From Paraclostridium bifermentans (GTDB lineage: Bacteria > Bacillota > Clostridia > Peptostreptococcales > Peptostreptococcaceae), in NCBI RefSeq assembly GCF_019916025.1, contig NZ_CP079737.1, forward strand, positions 2,170,001 to 2,234,000: a stretch of DNA of 64,000 nt, given 5' to 3'. The notes below the pieces were generated by a model. The model was not told the origin of the DNA. It made no database searches and worked only from the letters and a program-made list of their open reading frames with translations. Positions 35,062 through 43,537 of the stretch are shown in pieces (positions within the stretch are counted from its first letter, which is position 1; each line of letters starts with the position of its first letter). The translations under genes were made by a program, and so were the position numbers.

Positions 35062-36093
35062 TCACTTCTTTCCTTTGCTAAAATACACATATGCAAAGAA
35101 TGGTGCACCTATAATTGCTGTAATAGCTCCTACCGGAAGCTCTGCTGGAGATACTATCGTTCTTGCAATTAGATCTGTTATAACCATCAGTGATCCTCCA
35201 AATACAAAAGACATAGGTATTACATATTTATGTTTTGATCCAAATACCCTTCTTACCATATGTGGCGCTATTAAATCTACAAACCCGATTGTTCCACTTA
35301 ATGCTACTGCACTTCCCGTTAAAATGGCTGAGTGTATAAATAAATGTTTTTTAACCCTATTTGTATCTACACCTACTGCCTTTGCCTGTTCTTCTCCAAA
35401 TGTTAATATATCCATTTCTTTTGTGTATCTTAAAACTCCAATAACACCTATAATTAAAAATGGAATTAAAACTCTCACATATGACCATCCCTTCATAGAG
35501 AAGCTCCCCATTTGCCAAAGACTTATACTTTTTATATCTTCACTAAAAAGTGCTGTAAGTGTTGTAAGTAATGCATTTACAAAAAGCGAAAAGACCATAC
35601 CCGCTAGTATAATTGTATTATTAGCCATAGTTTTATCTATTTTAGAAGAAAAAACTATAACTCCATATACCGTTATCAATCCACATAAAAAACCTATTAA
35701 TGGCAATGTCAATTGCCCTAGAAATGGTATAGATATTCCAAGAACTATAACTAATCCAGCTCCTAAAGATGCTCCTGACGATACCCCTAAAGTATAGGGA
35801 GATGCCAATTCATTTTTAAGTATTGACTGAACTACTGATCCACTAACTGCCAAACATCCTCCAACCATAAAAGCTAATAATACTCTTGGTAGTCTAAGTG
35901 ACCATATGATAGATATATCTTTTGGATCTATCCCTTCTCTTAATGGTAAATTTATAACCTTATTTAAAATTATACTCATAGTATCTAATATATGAATATT
36001 GGAACTCCCTATGGAAGTTCCAATACTGATTATAAAAAATACTAACGGTATTGATAAAATCGCTAAAGTTTTATTTTTGTTTTGCGTACGCAT
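35062..36093 (-). CDS. btuC: Cobalamin-type ABC importer permease (BtuC/FecCD family)
   Basis: 343 residues, ten membrane helices. FecCD signatures: IIWSLRLPRVLLAFMVGGCLAVSG, ASPYTLGVSSGASLGAG, and near the C-terminus GTIGFVDLIAPHMVRRVFG with ELPVGAITAIIGAPFF. Its start lies 23 bases inside the binding-protein gene with no strong RBS, indicating translational coupling. Substrate specificity is assigned from the upstream cobalamin riboswitch and the adenosyltransferase gene. Confidence 0.92.
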   Translation of the reverse strand: MRTQNKNKTLAILSIPLVFFIISIGTSIGSSNIHILDTMSIILNKVINLPLREGIDPKDISIIWSLRLPRVLLAFMVGGCLAVSGSVVQSILKNELASPYTLGVSSGASLGAGLVIVLGISIPFLGQLTLPLIGFLCGLITVYGVIVFSSKIDKTMANNTIILAGMVFSLFVNALLTTLTALFSEDIKSISLWQMGSFSMKGWSYVRVLIPFLIIGVIGVLRYTKEMDILTFGEEQAKAVGVDTNRVKKHLFIHSAILTGSAVALSGTIGFVDLIAPHMVRRVFGSKHKYVIPMSFVFGGSLMVITDLIARTIVSPAELPVGAITAIIGAPFFAYVYFSKGKK

Positions 36094-36988
36094 CTGGGTT
36101 TATATACTCTGCCATTTGTTTTAATGCTTTTACTACATTTTGAGATGGTCTTGATGATGCATTCGTATCAATTAAGTATACTTGTCCATTTTTTACTGCA
36201 TTTATATTTTCCCAACCTTCACGTCCTTTTATATCTTTTACTGCATCTTGAACGTAATTTACATTAGTTAATATTACATCTGGATTTTTTTCTATAACTG
36301 ACTCCTCACTAGGTGATATCCAAGATTTTTGGTCAGCGAATATGTTTTCTCCACCCACTAACTCAATCATCTCATTTAAAAATGTACCATTTCCAAAGCT
36401 ATATAAATTTGGTGCTGGCCCTATTTCAACGTAAACTTTCTTTTTATCTTTTATAGTTTTTCCTATTTTAGCTATTTCATTAACTTGAGATTTCATATTA
36501 TCAACAATTTTTTGTCCTTTTTCTTTTGTTCCAGTTATATCAGCTATAAACATTATGTCATCGTATATACCTTGTATGCTATCACTACTTGGGATATATG
36601 CAACACTTATACCAGCCTCTTTAGCCACTTTAAATGGATCTTCACTATTTCCAGTTTTATTATGTCCTGATGCTATAATCATATCTGGCTCTAAAGATAC
36701 TATAGCCTCAGCATCTGGGTTTGCAAAATCTATTAATTTTATATCTTTAGGTAGTCCAGGTATATCAGCTGAATATTTATCAACAGCTACTAATTTATCA
36801 GCAAGCCCTAATTCAACTAGTACTTCTGTATTAGATGGAGCTGTAGATATTATCCTTTCTAATTTTTTAGGAACTGTAAAATCATTTCCCTCTCTATCTT
36901 TTACTACTGTTTCTTTTTTACCGCATCCAGCGACTGCTAACATAACTACTAAAATAGCAGTTATTAATGTTAAAATTCTTTTTTTCAT
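36071..36988 (-). CDS. btuF: Cobalamin-type ABC importer substrate-binding lipoprotein (BtuF-like)
   Basis: 305 residues. Lipoprotein signal MKKRILTLITAILVVMLAVAGC (acylated Cys about 22), then a periplasmic-binding-protein fold of the TroA/FhuD type: ERIISTAPSNTEVLVELGLADKLVAV, SLEPDMIIASG, and FLNEMIELVGGENIF followed by SEESVIEKNPDVILT. It would hold cobalamin outside the membrane for BtuC. AAGGAG precedes the ATG at 36988. Eleven bases separate it from the adenosyltransferase gene. Confidence 0.9.
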   Translation of the reverse strand: MKKRILTLITAILVVMLAVAGCGKKETVVKDREGNDFTVPKKLERIISTAPSNTEVLVELGLADKLVAVDKYSADIPGLPKDIKLIDFANPDAEAIVSLEPDMIIASGHNKTGNSEDPFKVAKEAGISVAYIPSSDSIQGIYDDIMFIADITGTKEKGQKIVDNMKSQVNEIAKIGKTIKDKKKVYVEIGPAPNLYSFGNGTFLNEMIELVGGENIFADQKSWISPSEESVIEKNPDVILTNVNYVQDAVKDIKGREGWENINAVKNGQVYLIDTNASSRPSQNVVKALKQMAEYINPDAYAKQK

Positions 36989-36999
36989 TTTTATTCTCC

Positions 37000-37509
37000 T
37001 TACTTATAATTTCTACTTATAAATTCAGTTTCTTGTATTCCTTCATCTTTATTAAGCTTTATAGCTAGTATAAAGAAATATCCAGATAACAGATTTGCAA
37101 AATCAAATAATAATTCATCTACATCATTTCCATTTTCCTTATATCTATGTAATAATCTTACCAATGCTTTGCACTTTGTTCTTATAATATGTGCATAGCT
37201 TCCACAAACCCCACCTTGAGGTAAAACAAATTTATCAAAAATACCTTTTATCTCATCTTGGTAAGATAGTGTTCTAGATTCTAACCATTTTAACTCATTA
37301 TTTGTTACGCTTACAAATGTTCTAAGTGATGCATTCATGTGATATACAAGTTCATTTATTTTACTTAACTCGGCTTTTAAATTTTCATCAATTATAAAAG
37401 CTCTTAGTAATCCTATTGTACTCGATATTTCATCTGTAAATATTTCATAGTCACATCTTAAATCATCTGATTTATCATATAAAAATGGATATGCTAAATA
37501 TTTTGACAT
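37000..37509 (-). CDS. PduO-type ATP:cob(I)alamin adenosyltransferase
   Basis: 169 residues, helical. The N-terminal DEISSTIGLLRAFI and the core FVLPQGGVCGSYAHIIRTKCKALVRLL, followed by FANLLSGYFFILAI, match the PduO ACA pattern (LPGG..A..H.aRt.cR.aER), although the usual Arg-Ala-Glu-Arg is changed to LVRLLHR. It would convert imported corrinoid to adenosylcobalamin. First gene after the B12 riboswitch, directly before the importer genes, which supports the assignment. AAAGGAATG precedes the ATG at 37509. Confidence 0.8.
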   Translation of the reverse strand: MSKYLAYPFLYDKSDDLRCDYEIFTDEISSTIGLLRAFIIDENLKAELSKINELVYHMNASLRTFVSVTNNELKWLESRTLSYQDEIKGIFDKFVLPQGGVCGSYAHIIRTKCKALVRLLHRYKENGNDVDELLFDFANLLSGYFFILAIKLNKDEGIQETEFISRNYK

Positions 37510-37665
37510 TTTTTCATTCCTTTCGTGTTGATTTTACATAACAATAGATATAATTCTATTTTTGTTGTAAAATTCCTTTTATTGAAATTTATTTGTAAAA
37601 TAAATAATTTTCAATAAATTAATCTCCTAGTTTTGTATAAACACTTAAACCTAGCTTATACATTT

Positions 37666-37691
37666 AAAAAGACATACCCAGAGAGTATGCC
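37666..37691 (-). terminator. Intrinsic terminator of the cobalamin riboswitch
   Basis: Nine-bp stem GGCATACTC / GGGTATGTC (two G:U) with a UCU loop and T5 tail on the minus strand, between the aptamer and the first gene. This is the expression platform: B12 binding should favour termination. Confidence 0.85.
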
Positions 37692-37739
37692 TTAATTTAT
37701 TCATGTATAATAATAGCCTTTATCCAACCCTCAGAAGAT

Positions 37740-37900
37740 AATTAGCCTTTAAGCATTGGCAGGTATCCCGGCTCAGCTTCATTCTACTCTCAATCCTTCC
37801 CAATTTCTCAGTGGATACTTAGATTTCGTCAGCTTTACGGTTACTGGGGTAGCTTAGAATTTACATCTAATTCCCTATTAAGTCTATTGACACCTAATAC
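37740..37900 (-). ncRNA. Cobalamin (B12) riboswitch
   Basis: On the minus strand the leader reads through AGGTG (37895), TTAATAGGGAA, CCCCAGTAACCGTAAAGCTGAC, GTATCCACTG, and the B12 box GAGCCGGGATACCTGCC (37774-37758). These are in the order of the AdoCbl riboswitch core. A terminator follows 65 bases downstream, then the adenosyltransferase-btuFCD operon. High cobalamin should shut the operon off. Confidence 0.92.
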
Positions 37901-37916
37901 TTACTATTTAATTTTC

Positions 37917-37950
37917 ATATTGTTATATAGTCCATTATACAACAATATGA
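37917..37950. promoter_or_regulatory. Promoter region of the cobalamin operon with long inverted repeat
   Basis: TATAAT on the minus strand lies within an inverted repeat whose 14-base arms (CATATTGTTGTATA and TATATAACAATATG) differ at one position and are separated by six bases. The -35 is not clear. The repeat could bind a second, protein regulator or fold at the transcript start. Confidence 0.5.
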
Positions 37951-37993
37951 AATAATGTTCATTATATATTTCTAATTTGGTAAAATAAAATTT

Positions 37994-38725
37994 CTATCTA
38001 TTTTTTCTACTTCTTATAAAATCTATTATAACGTATAAAACAATTAATGCAGTTATAATCATAACTATATCCATTATCATAGGACTAATTCCCATTCTAT
38101 ACCCCATATATCTAAATGGATTATATCCTCCAAATCCAAAAAATCCTCTACCATATGCTGGTGGTATATATGTTCTTCTACTAGATCTACCACCATAGTC
38201 ATCATACTCATCATTTTTTTTATTTTTAGAATTTGAAGTATCGTTTTGATTAGATTTAGAGCTTGTATCTGGTTTAGTACTAAAACTTCCTGAATCAGGC
38301 TTTGTTGTGCTTGATTTTGGCTTTGTAGTATTATTATTTGAATTATTGCCAGTAGTTCCTTCATTTATTGTTGTCTCAGGCTTTGGTTTAGTACTAAAAC
38401 TTCCTGAGTCTGGTTTTGTTGTACTTGATTTTGGCTTTGTATAACTACTGCTTGGTTTACTAGAGCTAGAACTTGGTTTGCTAGTGCTAGAACTAGATTT
38501 AAAGCTACTTGAGCTCGATTTAAAACTGCTACTTGATCGACTTGAACTATGTGAGCTATGCGAACTATGTGAAGAGCTTCCTTTAGCTACTTGATATTCA
38601 ACATTTGATATTTCATTTTTATTTGAAGTTGCATATGACTTTTCTATTGAAAAAGTAAATGCACAAGTTATAGCAAATATAAATACAGTTAAAAAAAGAG
38701 TTATATTCCTTTTTAATTTGTTCAT
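37994..38725 (-). CDS. Ser-rich exported membrane protein of unknown function
   Basis: 243 residues: signal-like helix (8-30), a His/Ser segment (SSSHSSHSSHSSSRSSSS), a Ser/Lys/Pro/Thr low-complexity stretch with the unit KPKSSTTKPDSGSFSTKP twice, a Tyr/Arg/Gly-rich segment (RRTYIPPAYGRGFFGFGGYNPF) and one C-terminal helix (about 213-235) followed by a basic tail. It is probably anchored with the repeat region outside. It overlaps the stop of the upstream Cys-cluster gene by one base, so the two are coupled. No recognised domain. Confidence 0.8.
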   Translation of the reverse strand: MNKLKRNITLFLTVFIFAITCAFTFSIEKSYATSNKNEISNVEYQVAKGSSSHSSHSSHSSSRSSSSFKSSSSSFKSSSSTSKPSSSSSKPSSSYTKPKSSTTKPDSGSFSTKPKPETTINEGTTGNNSNNNTTKPKSSTTKPDSGSFSTKPDTSSKSNQNDTSNSKNKKNDEYDDYGGRSSRRTYIPPAYGRGFFGFGGYNPFRYMGYRMGISPMIMDIVMIITALIVLYVIIDFIRSRKNR

Positions 38726-39399
38726 TATACATTTAACCCCATTTCTATGAACTTATTATATAATCTATCTAAATTTGATGTATCTTCTCCATCTATTACT
38801 GAATCATAGCTTTCTTCCCCTTTAAACTTAAAATACTCTAATAGCTGTTGATTGTCTTTATCTTTACTATCTACCAGATATACATATCTTCTCAAAGATT
38901 CATCTTGTATTTCTATTAAGTAACCCTTAACATCAAACTTGAATTCTTCATCCCCATTATATAAAGTTACTATATCTGTAGATTTTGTAAATACAAATTT
39001 TTCCTTGTCGCAATCATACGTGTACTCTAATTCTCTACAATTTATACATCTATTAAAATTGCACTCACTTACACAATTTATACACTTGCACATTTTACAT
39101 TTGTCTAACTTATTTATAGACTCTCTTTTATCTCTAGTTAAATAAGATTGTATTTCATCTTCTATATCATTTTTCTTTTTAAACAACTTAGAGAATATAT
39201 TTTTATCTTCATTTTTTTCTTCTTTTTCCAAGTCATTTAAAAAAGCTATATACCCTGATAAATCATCTAACTTTCTTATAAAAATTCTTTTTCTTAATTC
39301 TTCATCGCTTAACATTTGCTTTAAATCATTTGCTGCAAATACTAAGTCTGTGTACATTTTATCGTATTTTTTCTTTTCATTTAAAATTCTTTCGTCCAT
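38725..39399 (-). CDS. Cysteine-cluster protein of unknown function
   Basis: 224 residues, no membrane segment. An N-terminal helical part (1-95, highly charged) is followed by a dense Cys cluster at about 101-130 (CKMCKCINCVSEC then CINC), eight Cys in thirty residues, probably a zinc site. The C-terminal part is mostly beta. AGGAGG precedes the ATG at 39399. It is coupled to the Ser-rich membrane protein and follows pspA after a terminator-like hairpin, suggesting a shared envelope-related task (inference). Confidence 0.75.
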   Translation of the reverse strand: MDERILNEKKKYDKMYTDLVFAANDLKQMLSDEELRKRIFIRKLDDLSGYIAFLNDLEKEEKNEDKNIFSKLFKKKNDIEDEIQSYLTRDKRESINKLDKCKMCKCINCVSECNFNRCINCRELEYTYDCDKEKFVFTKSTDIVTLYNGDEEFKFDVKGYLIEIQDESLRRYVYLVDSKDKDNQQLLEYFKFKGEESYDSVIDGEDTSNLDRLYNKFIEMGLNV

Positions 39400-39497
39400 A
39401 CTATACCTCCTAAAAAAATTAACAAATTAAATATTAATATAACTATATTCTATAAGTTATCCACAAATATTAGTTAAATATAATTCCCTAAGCGTAA

Positions 39498-39531
39498 AAA
39501 TAAGGTAGATAGCTTTTAACCATCTACCTTT
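39498..39531 (-). terminator. Hairpin after pspA
   Basis: AAGGTAGAT / ATCTACCTT stem with an 11-base loop, followed by a T-rich stretch on the minus strand, between pspA and the Cys-cluster gene. Confidence 0.75.
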
Positions 39532-39541
39532 AGTAGTTTAT

Positions 39542-40213
39542 CTATTTATCCATTTCTCTTTTTATTCTCTCTAGTTCATCTTCAACTTTAGAATCAACCA
39601 CTGGTGAATCATTTATATACTCGTCAAGCATATCATCTTCGCTCTTTGTCTTCATAGTTTCTAAAGCTTTGCCATAACTTTCTTTTTCTTGAACTTTCTT
39701 TTCAAGATCATCTAAGTTTATACCATGATCATCACTTAATCCCGATAAAGTTTCATTGATCTCATTGTTTATTTCTGCCACATCAAGTCTAGTAGCTAAT
39801 TCTTGTTTTTTAGACTTCATTTTAGATATTTCAAGCTCTAGTTCTTCAATTTTGAATTTTATTTCTTGTATTTTCTTATCTTGAGCTTCTATTCTAGATA
39901 TAGTTTGATTTAATTTTTCTTGCATTTCTAGTTTTTGTTTTACAAAACCTTGAGCTTTTTCATTATCTTCTTTTAACAATGCCGCTTTTGTAGCTTGCTC
40001 GTATTTTTCTATTTTCTCTTCTAATGATTTTTTTTCATTTCTTATATTATCTACTGATGCTATAAAATTTGCACATTGTTTTTTTGCATCTTGAAGTAAT
40101 TTCTCTTTCTTCGTTATTGATAAATCTAACATTTCTATTGGATCTTCATGCTTTTCTATAGCTTTATTTGCCTTAGCTTCTACAACATTTTTTAATCTTT
40201 TAAAAAATCCCAT
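39542..40213 (-). CDS. pspA: PspA/IM30 family membrane-stress protein
   Basis: 223 residues, almost entirely coiled coil. The start GFFKRLKNVVEAKANKAIEK and DPIEMLDLSITKKEKLLQDA are typical of PspA/Vipp1/LiaH, which form ESCRT-III-like rods on damaged membranes. The spacing from GGAG to the ATG at 40213 is long (about 12 bases). It follows the short alarmone-synthetase gene by 128 bases on the same strand. Confidence 0.92.
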   Translation of the reverse strand: MGFFKRLKNVVEAKANKAIEKHEDPIEMLDLSITKKEKLLQDAKKQCANFIASVDNIRNEKKSLEEKIEKYEQATKAALLKEDNEKAQGFVKQKLEMQEKLNQTISRIEAQDKKIQEIKFKIEELELEISKMKSKKQELATRLDVAEINNEINETLSGLSDDHGINLDDLEKKVQEKESYGKALETMKTKSEDDMLDEYINDSPVVDSKVEDELERIKREMDK

Positions 40214-40341
40214 TTAGATAGTCATCTCCATTCATATTTTTATATATTTACATTTAATATACAATTTGATTTTTAATATTAATATATATAATAGCATAAA
40301 TACTATATTTTTCTATAATTATTTATATTTGTTACCATTTG

Positions 40342-41139
40342 TTATTTTTTACTTATTATTTTTTTTAAATTTTCTATTTCTTTATCTTTTTTCTTTAACT
40401 TCTCTTCATATTCTACTTTTACATCTTCTATACTTTTATTTAATACATTAATCAATGATGCCATTTCATCTGAACTACCTGCTATTCTATTCAATAACAT
40501 CAAGTTTTGTGCTAGGACATCGGGAATCTGTTTGTGAGAGTATCTAAGTTGATGATCTATTTCCCCATACCCTTCTTCAAAAATAGTTCTTACCTGTATT
40601 TCTGCAATTATTTTCTGTGTTGTTGGGTACGACTCTATTATATAATGTACTGATCTATACCCTGATAATCTTGAACATACTTCAATTCCTAGTTCTTCGA
40701 ATTTTTTTGTGTTATCACCTTCTCTAACATTAGAAACAATTTCTAACACTTTCCACATCCTAGTAATAAAACTATGTATTTCTTCCCAATCTTCTTTAAA
40801 TATATGTATTACTCTTATTCCCAATAAATCAGTTATTTCATTTTTATAATTATTTACAGTAAAATTAAAATCACTTCCATATTTTGATCTTCTATCTTCT
40901 ATTTTTCTTATTATTTTTTCAATTAAATGTTCAGGATCCTTAACTCTAGTCTTTACTGAGTGAACTTTCGGATGACTTCTTAATATAGTAGCTATTAACT
41001 CCGCTTGTGTTTCATAACTTTTTCTATGCATCATAAAGTCTTCATAAATATACTCAATTTCATTCCAATCTATACTATTTTTTATTAACTCTTTATCTGT
41101 TATTTGATATTTCTCCAGGAATTCATCTTTTCTTAACAT
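40342..41139 (-). CDS. Small alarmone synthetase-like protein (RelA/SpoT domain)
   Basis: 265 residues, COG2357 type. Core motifs are intact: VKTRVKDPEHLIEKIIRK, ITDLLGIRVIHIF, SRLSGYRSVHYIIES, and EIQVRTIFEEGYGEIDHQLRY. There is no HD hydrolase and no regulatory C-terminus, only a coiled coil (about 235-262). It should make (p)ppGpp or a related nucleotide from GTP/GDP and ATP. GAGGG precedes the ATG at 41139. PspA lies downstream on the same strand; a diguanylate cyclase is divergent. Confidence 0.87.
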   Translation of the reverse strand: MLRKDEFLEKYQITDKELIKNSIDWNEIEYIYEDFMMHRKSYETQAELIATILRSHPKVHSVKTRVKDPEHLIEKIIRKIEDRRSKYGSDFNFTVNNYKNEITDLLGIRVIHIFKEDWEEIHSFITRMWKVLEIVSNVREGDNTKKFEELGIEVCSRLSGYRSVHYIIESYPTTQKIIAEIQVRTIFEEGYGEIDHQLRYSHKQIPDVLAQNLMLLNRIAGSSDEMASLINVLNKSIEDVKVEYEEKLKKKDKEIENLKKIISKK

Positions 41140-41289
41140 TATGCTCCCTCTCTTTTGATTTAGTTCATATTTTATTATATCTCATATTTTACATTTTTAA
41201 CTATATTATTAGTCTTTAAATTTGCAAATAAATTAATAAATACTTATAATATTTGTTGATAGTATTTTTAAAGAGAGGAAGTGAGTTTT

Positions 41290-42156
41290 TTGAATTCCAT
41301 GAAAAATAGTATAAATATACTTGATAATGTTTTTGTAATTCAAAGAATCGTAGATCCTAAACACAAAAAAATAATAACTCTTGATAATGATATAAAAATA
41401 GATAATAACCATAAATGTTTTGAGTTTTGGAAAACTGGGTCTGCTTGTTGCAATTGTATTTCTATGCGAGCTTTAAATGAAAACTCATCTTTTTCTAAGT
41501 TAGAGTATGTTGATGAGAAGCTCTATATGGTAATATCTGCTCCTATCAATGTTGAAGGTGATGTTTATATTGTCGAGCTTATAAAAGATGTTACAAACGA
41601 TACTATGTTTTCAACTTATACTAATAAAACTGTTAACGAACTTAAATCTGAAATTAATAAATTAAATATGCTTATTGTTACTGATGAATTAACTAATATT
41701 TTTAATAGACGTTACTTAGATGAACATCTGCCTTCTCTATTAAAAAATTTATCTTTACCTGATTTTTCAGTTAGTTTGATAATGTTAGATATTGATAAAT
41801 TCAAAAATATAAATGATACGTATGGACACTTATGTGGAGATTTTATAATTAAAGAGGTAGCAAGCTTACTTGATTCATATATAAAAAATTTTGGTGGATG
41901 GGCCTGTAGGTATGGTGGAGATGAATTTATAGCAGTTGTAGAAAATAAATCTGAAAATGAAACTTATGCTCTAATAAATAATTTTAAAACATTTATTGGG
42001 ACTAGAGAGTTTTTATATGAAAATAATAAAATTAATATTACTTGTAGCTTTGGAGTTTCTTACCTTAATAACGAAAATATAACATTTAATGATGCTTTAA
42101 ACTTAGTTGATTCAAAACTTTATAAAGCTAAAAATTCAAGAAATTCAGTATGCTAG
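41290..42156 (+). CDS. Diguanylate cyclase (PAS-like sensor plus GGDEF)
   Basis: About 288 residues. The C-terminal GGDEF domain is complete: DELTNIFNRRYLDE, MLDIDKFKNINDTYGHLCGD, active site RYGGDEFIAVV, and FGVSYLNNENITFNDAL. It should make c-di-GMP. The N-terminal 110 residues look like a PAS fold with a Cys motif (CFEFWKTGSACCNC) that could hold a metal or sense redox (inference). GTG 41281, TTG 41290 and ATG 41299 are possible starts; TTG is preferred from spacing to AGAGAGG. Single gene, divergent from the alarmone synthetase. Confidence 0.88.
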   Translation: MNSMKNSINILDNVFVIQRIVDPKHKKIITLDNDIKIDNNHKCFEFWKTGSACCNCISMRALNENSSFSKLEYVDEKLYMVISAPINVEGDVYIVELIKDVTNDTMFSTYTNKTVNELKSEINKLNMLIVTDELTNIFNRRYLDEHLPSLLKNLSLPDFSVSLIMLDIDKFKNINDTYGHLCGDFIIKEVASLLDSYIKNFGGWACRYGGDEFIAVVENKSENETYALINNFKTFIGTREFLYENNKINITCSFGVSYLNNENITFNDALNLVDSKLYKAKNSRNSVC

Positions 42157-42160
42157 ACTC

Positions 42161-42205
42161 AATATAAAAATGCTATTTTAGTCTTTAAAATAGCATTTTT
42201 ATATT
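42161..42205. terminator. Bidirectional terminator between convergent genes
   Basis: Perfect 20-bp stem (AATATAAAAATG... / ...CATTTTTATATT) with a five-base loop, between the GGDEF gene and the convergent AgrC-like kinase gene. Confidence 0.9.
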
Positions 42206-43515
42206 GGAATAATAAACTTTACGGTAAAACAGTATTCTTCTATATTAAAATCTATGACCCCATCATATTTTTCTATTGTAAGCTTTAAATTTTCAATACC
42301 AATTCCATGATTAGTTTTATCTTTTTTCAAAGTTTCTATTTTAAAACTTTTATCTAATTCAAGTGGTTTTTTATTTTTAGAATTTTTTATAACACATATT
42401 AATTTATTATCTATAACATCGCAATATAGGTGAATATACTTTTCTCTTTTATTATCATCTAGATTTACACATGCTTCTATTGCATTGTCTATTAAATTAT
42501 TAAATATTATTGATATATGCATATTTTTTATATTTATGTCTTTAGGTATGAATATATCATATTTTAGTGTTATTCCATATTTTTTACATACTTTTATTTT
42601 GTTTTTGATAAGAGCATCCATTAGAATATGTTCGCTAACAAAATAACAATCAATATCTTCAATTTCTTTATCTATTTCATAAATAAAGTCCACTGCTTCT
42701 TCATATTTTTTTGATGCTACTAACTGATTTAAAGCAAATTTATGCTTTTTAATATCATGAGCTATATACCTGACTTTTTTCATATATTTTTCATACTCAC
42801 TATAGTGTTGAAGTTGGCCTTCTAATTGATTATTACTAACTTCAAGGTTATATTTTGTGTAAGAAAGTTCCGCCTTTATCAATATATTTTGAATTATTAA
42901 CTCACTCACCAATGTATAAACTATTATATATTTAACAATCTCTATGCTATTTTCACTTGTAAATATCCACTTAAAAAAATATGCTATTACAATATTATCT
43001 ATATAATAATTTATGGTCACATAAATACCGTATTTGTATTGCTTATTTAAATATATATATTTATTTTTAATCCTTGTATTCATAAACCTATAATGCATTA
43101 CTATAAATACAAAAACAGATATAATACATATTAAAATCTCTATTATAAAATAGCAACTTGATAAAATTTTTATTGAATAATTATACTTTAAAATAAAATC
43201 AAACATACATTTATAAATTATAAAAGCTATTAAATTTGAGTATAATGAATATTTCAATATTGTAAAACCCATTAAAATCACACTGGTTCTCACTTTTAAC
43301 TTCTTTATATATATACATATAATTAAAAGTGAAATTAGTGAAAATATTGTTATGTATAAAGTTGTATTGTATATTTCCATTAGTGTTGTGAATACAGGTA
43401 ATAATATAATTACAAACATATATACAATATCTTTATATGTAATTTTTATAGATCTAAAATAGCTATAATATATGAAAGTTATAAATCCGATCAATCCAAC
43501 TATGTAAACAAACAA
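42199..43515 (-). CDS. AgrC-like sensor kinase (GHKL ATPase)
   Basis: 438 residues. Six or seven membrane helices fill residues 1-220, followed by a DHp-like helix with RYIAHDIKKHKFALNQL (His about 255) and a GHKL ATPase with NLIDNAIEACVNL and GIGIENLKLTIEKYDG. This is the architecture of peptide-pheromone receptors of the AgrC/ComD type. The start is TTG at 43515 behind GGAGG. It lies 22 bases after the LytTR regulator gene. No agrB or agrD is present nearby, so the ligand is unknown. Confidence 0.88.
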   Translation of the reverse strand: MFVYIVGLIGFITFIYYSYFRSIKITYKDIVYMFVIILLPVFTTLMEIYNTTLYITIFSLISLLIICIYIKKLKVRTSVILMGFTILKYSLYSNLIAFIIYKCMFDFILKYNYSIKILSSCYFIIEILICIISVFVFIVMHYRFMNTRIKNKYIYLNKQYKYGIYVTINYYIDNIVIAYFFKWIFTSENSIEIVKYIIVYTLVSELIIQNILIKAELSYTKYNLEVSNNQLEGQLQHYSEYEKYMKKVRYIAHDIKKHKFALNQLVASKKYEEAVDFIYEIDKEIEDIDCYFVSEHILMDALIKNKIKVCKKYGITLKYDIFIPKDINIKNMHISIIFNNLIDNAIEACVNLDDNKREKYIHLYCDVIDNKLICVIKNSKNKKPLELDKSFKIETLKKDKTNHGIGIENLKLTIEKYDGVIDFNIEEYCFTVKFIIPI

Positions 43516-43537
43516 ATTGTCCTCCTATTGTTATACG

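Noticed and set aside
37681-37980. Small protein gene between pduO and the Ser-rich gene
   Set aside because: The sequence is explained by the cobalamin riboswitch, its terminator and its promoter; no frame with an RBS exists.
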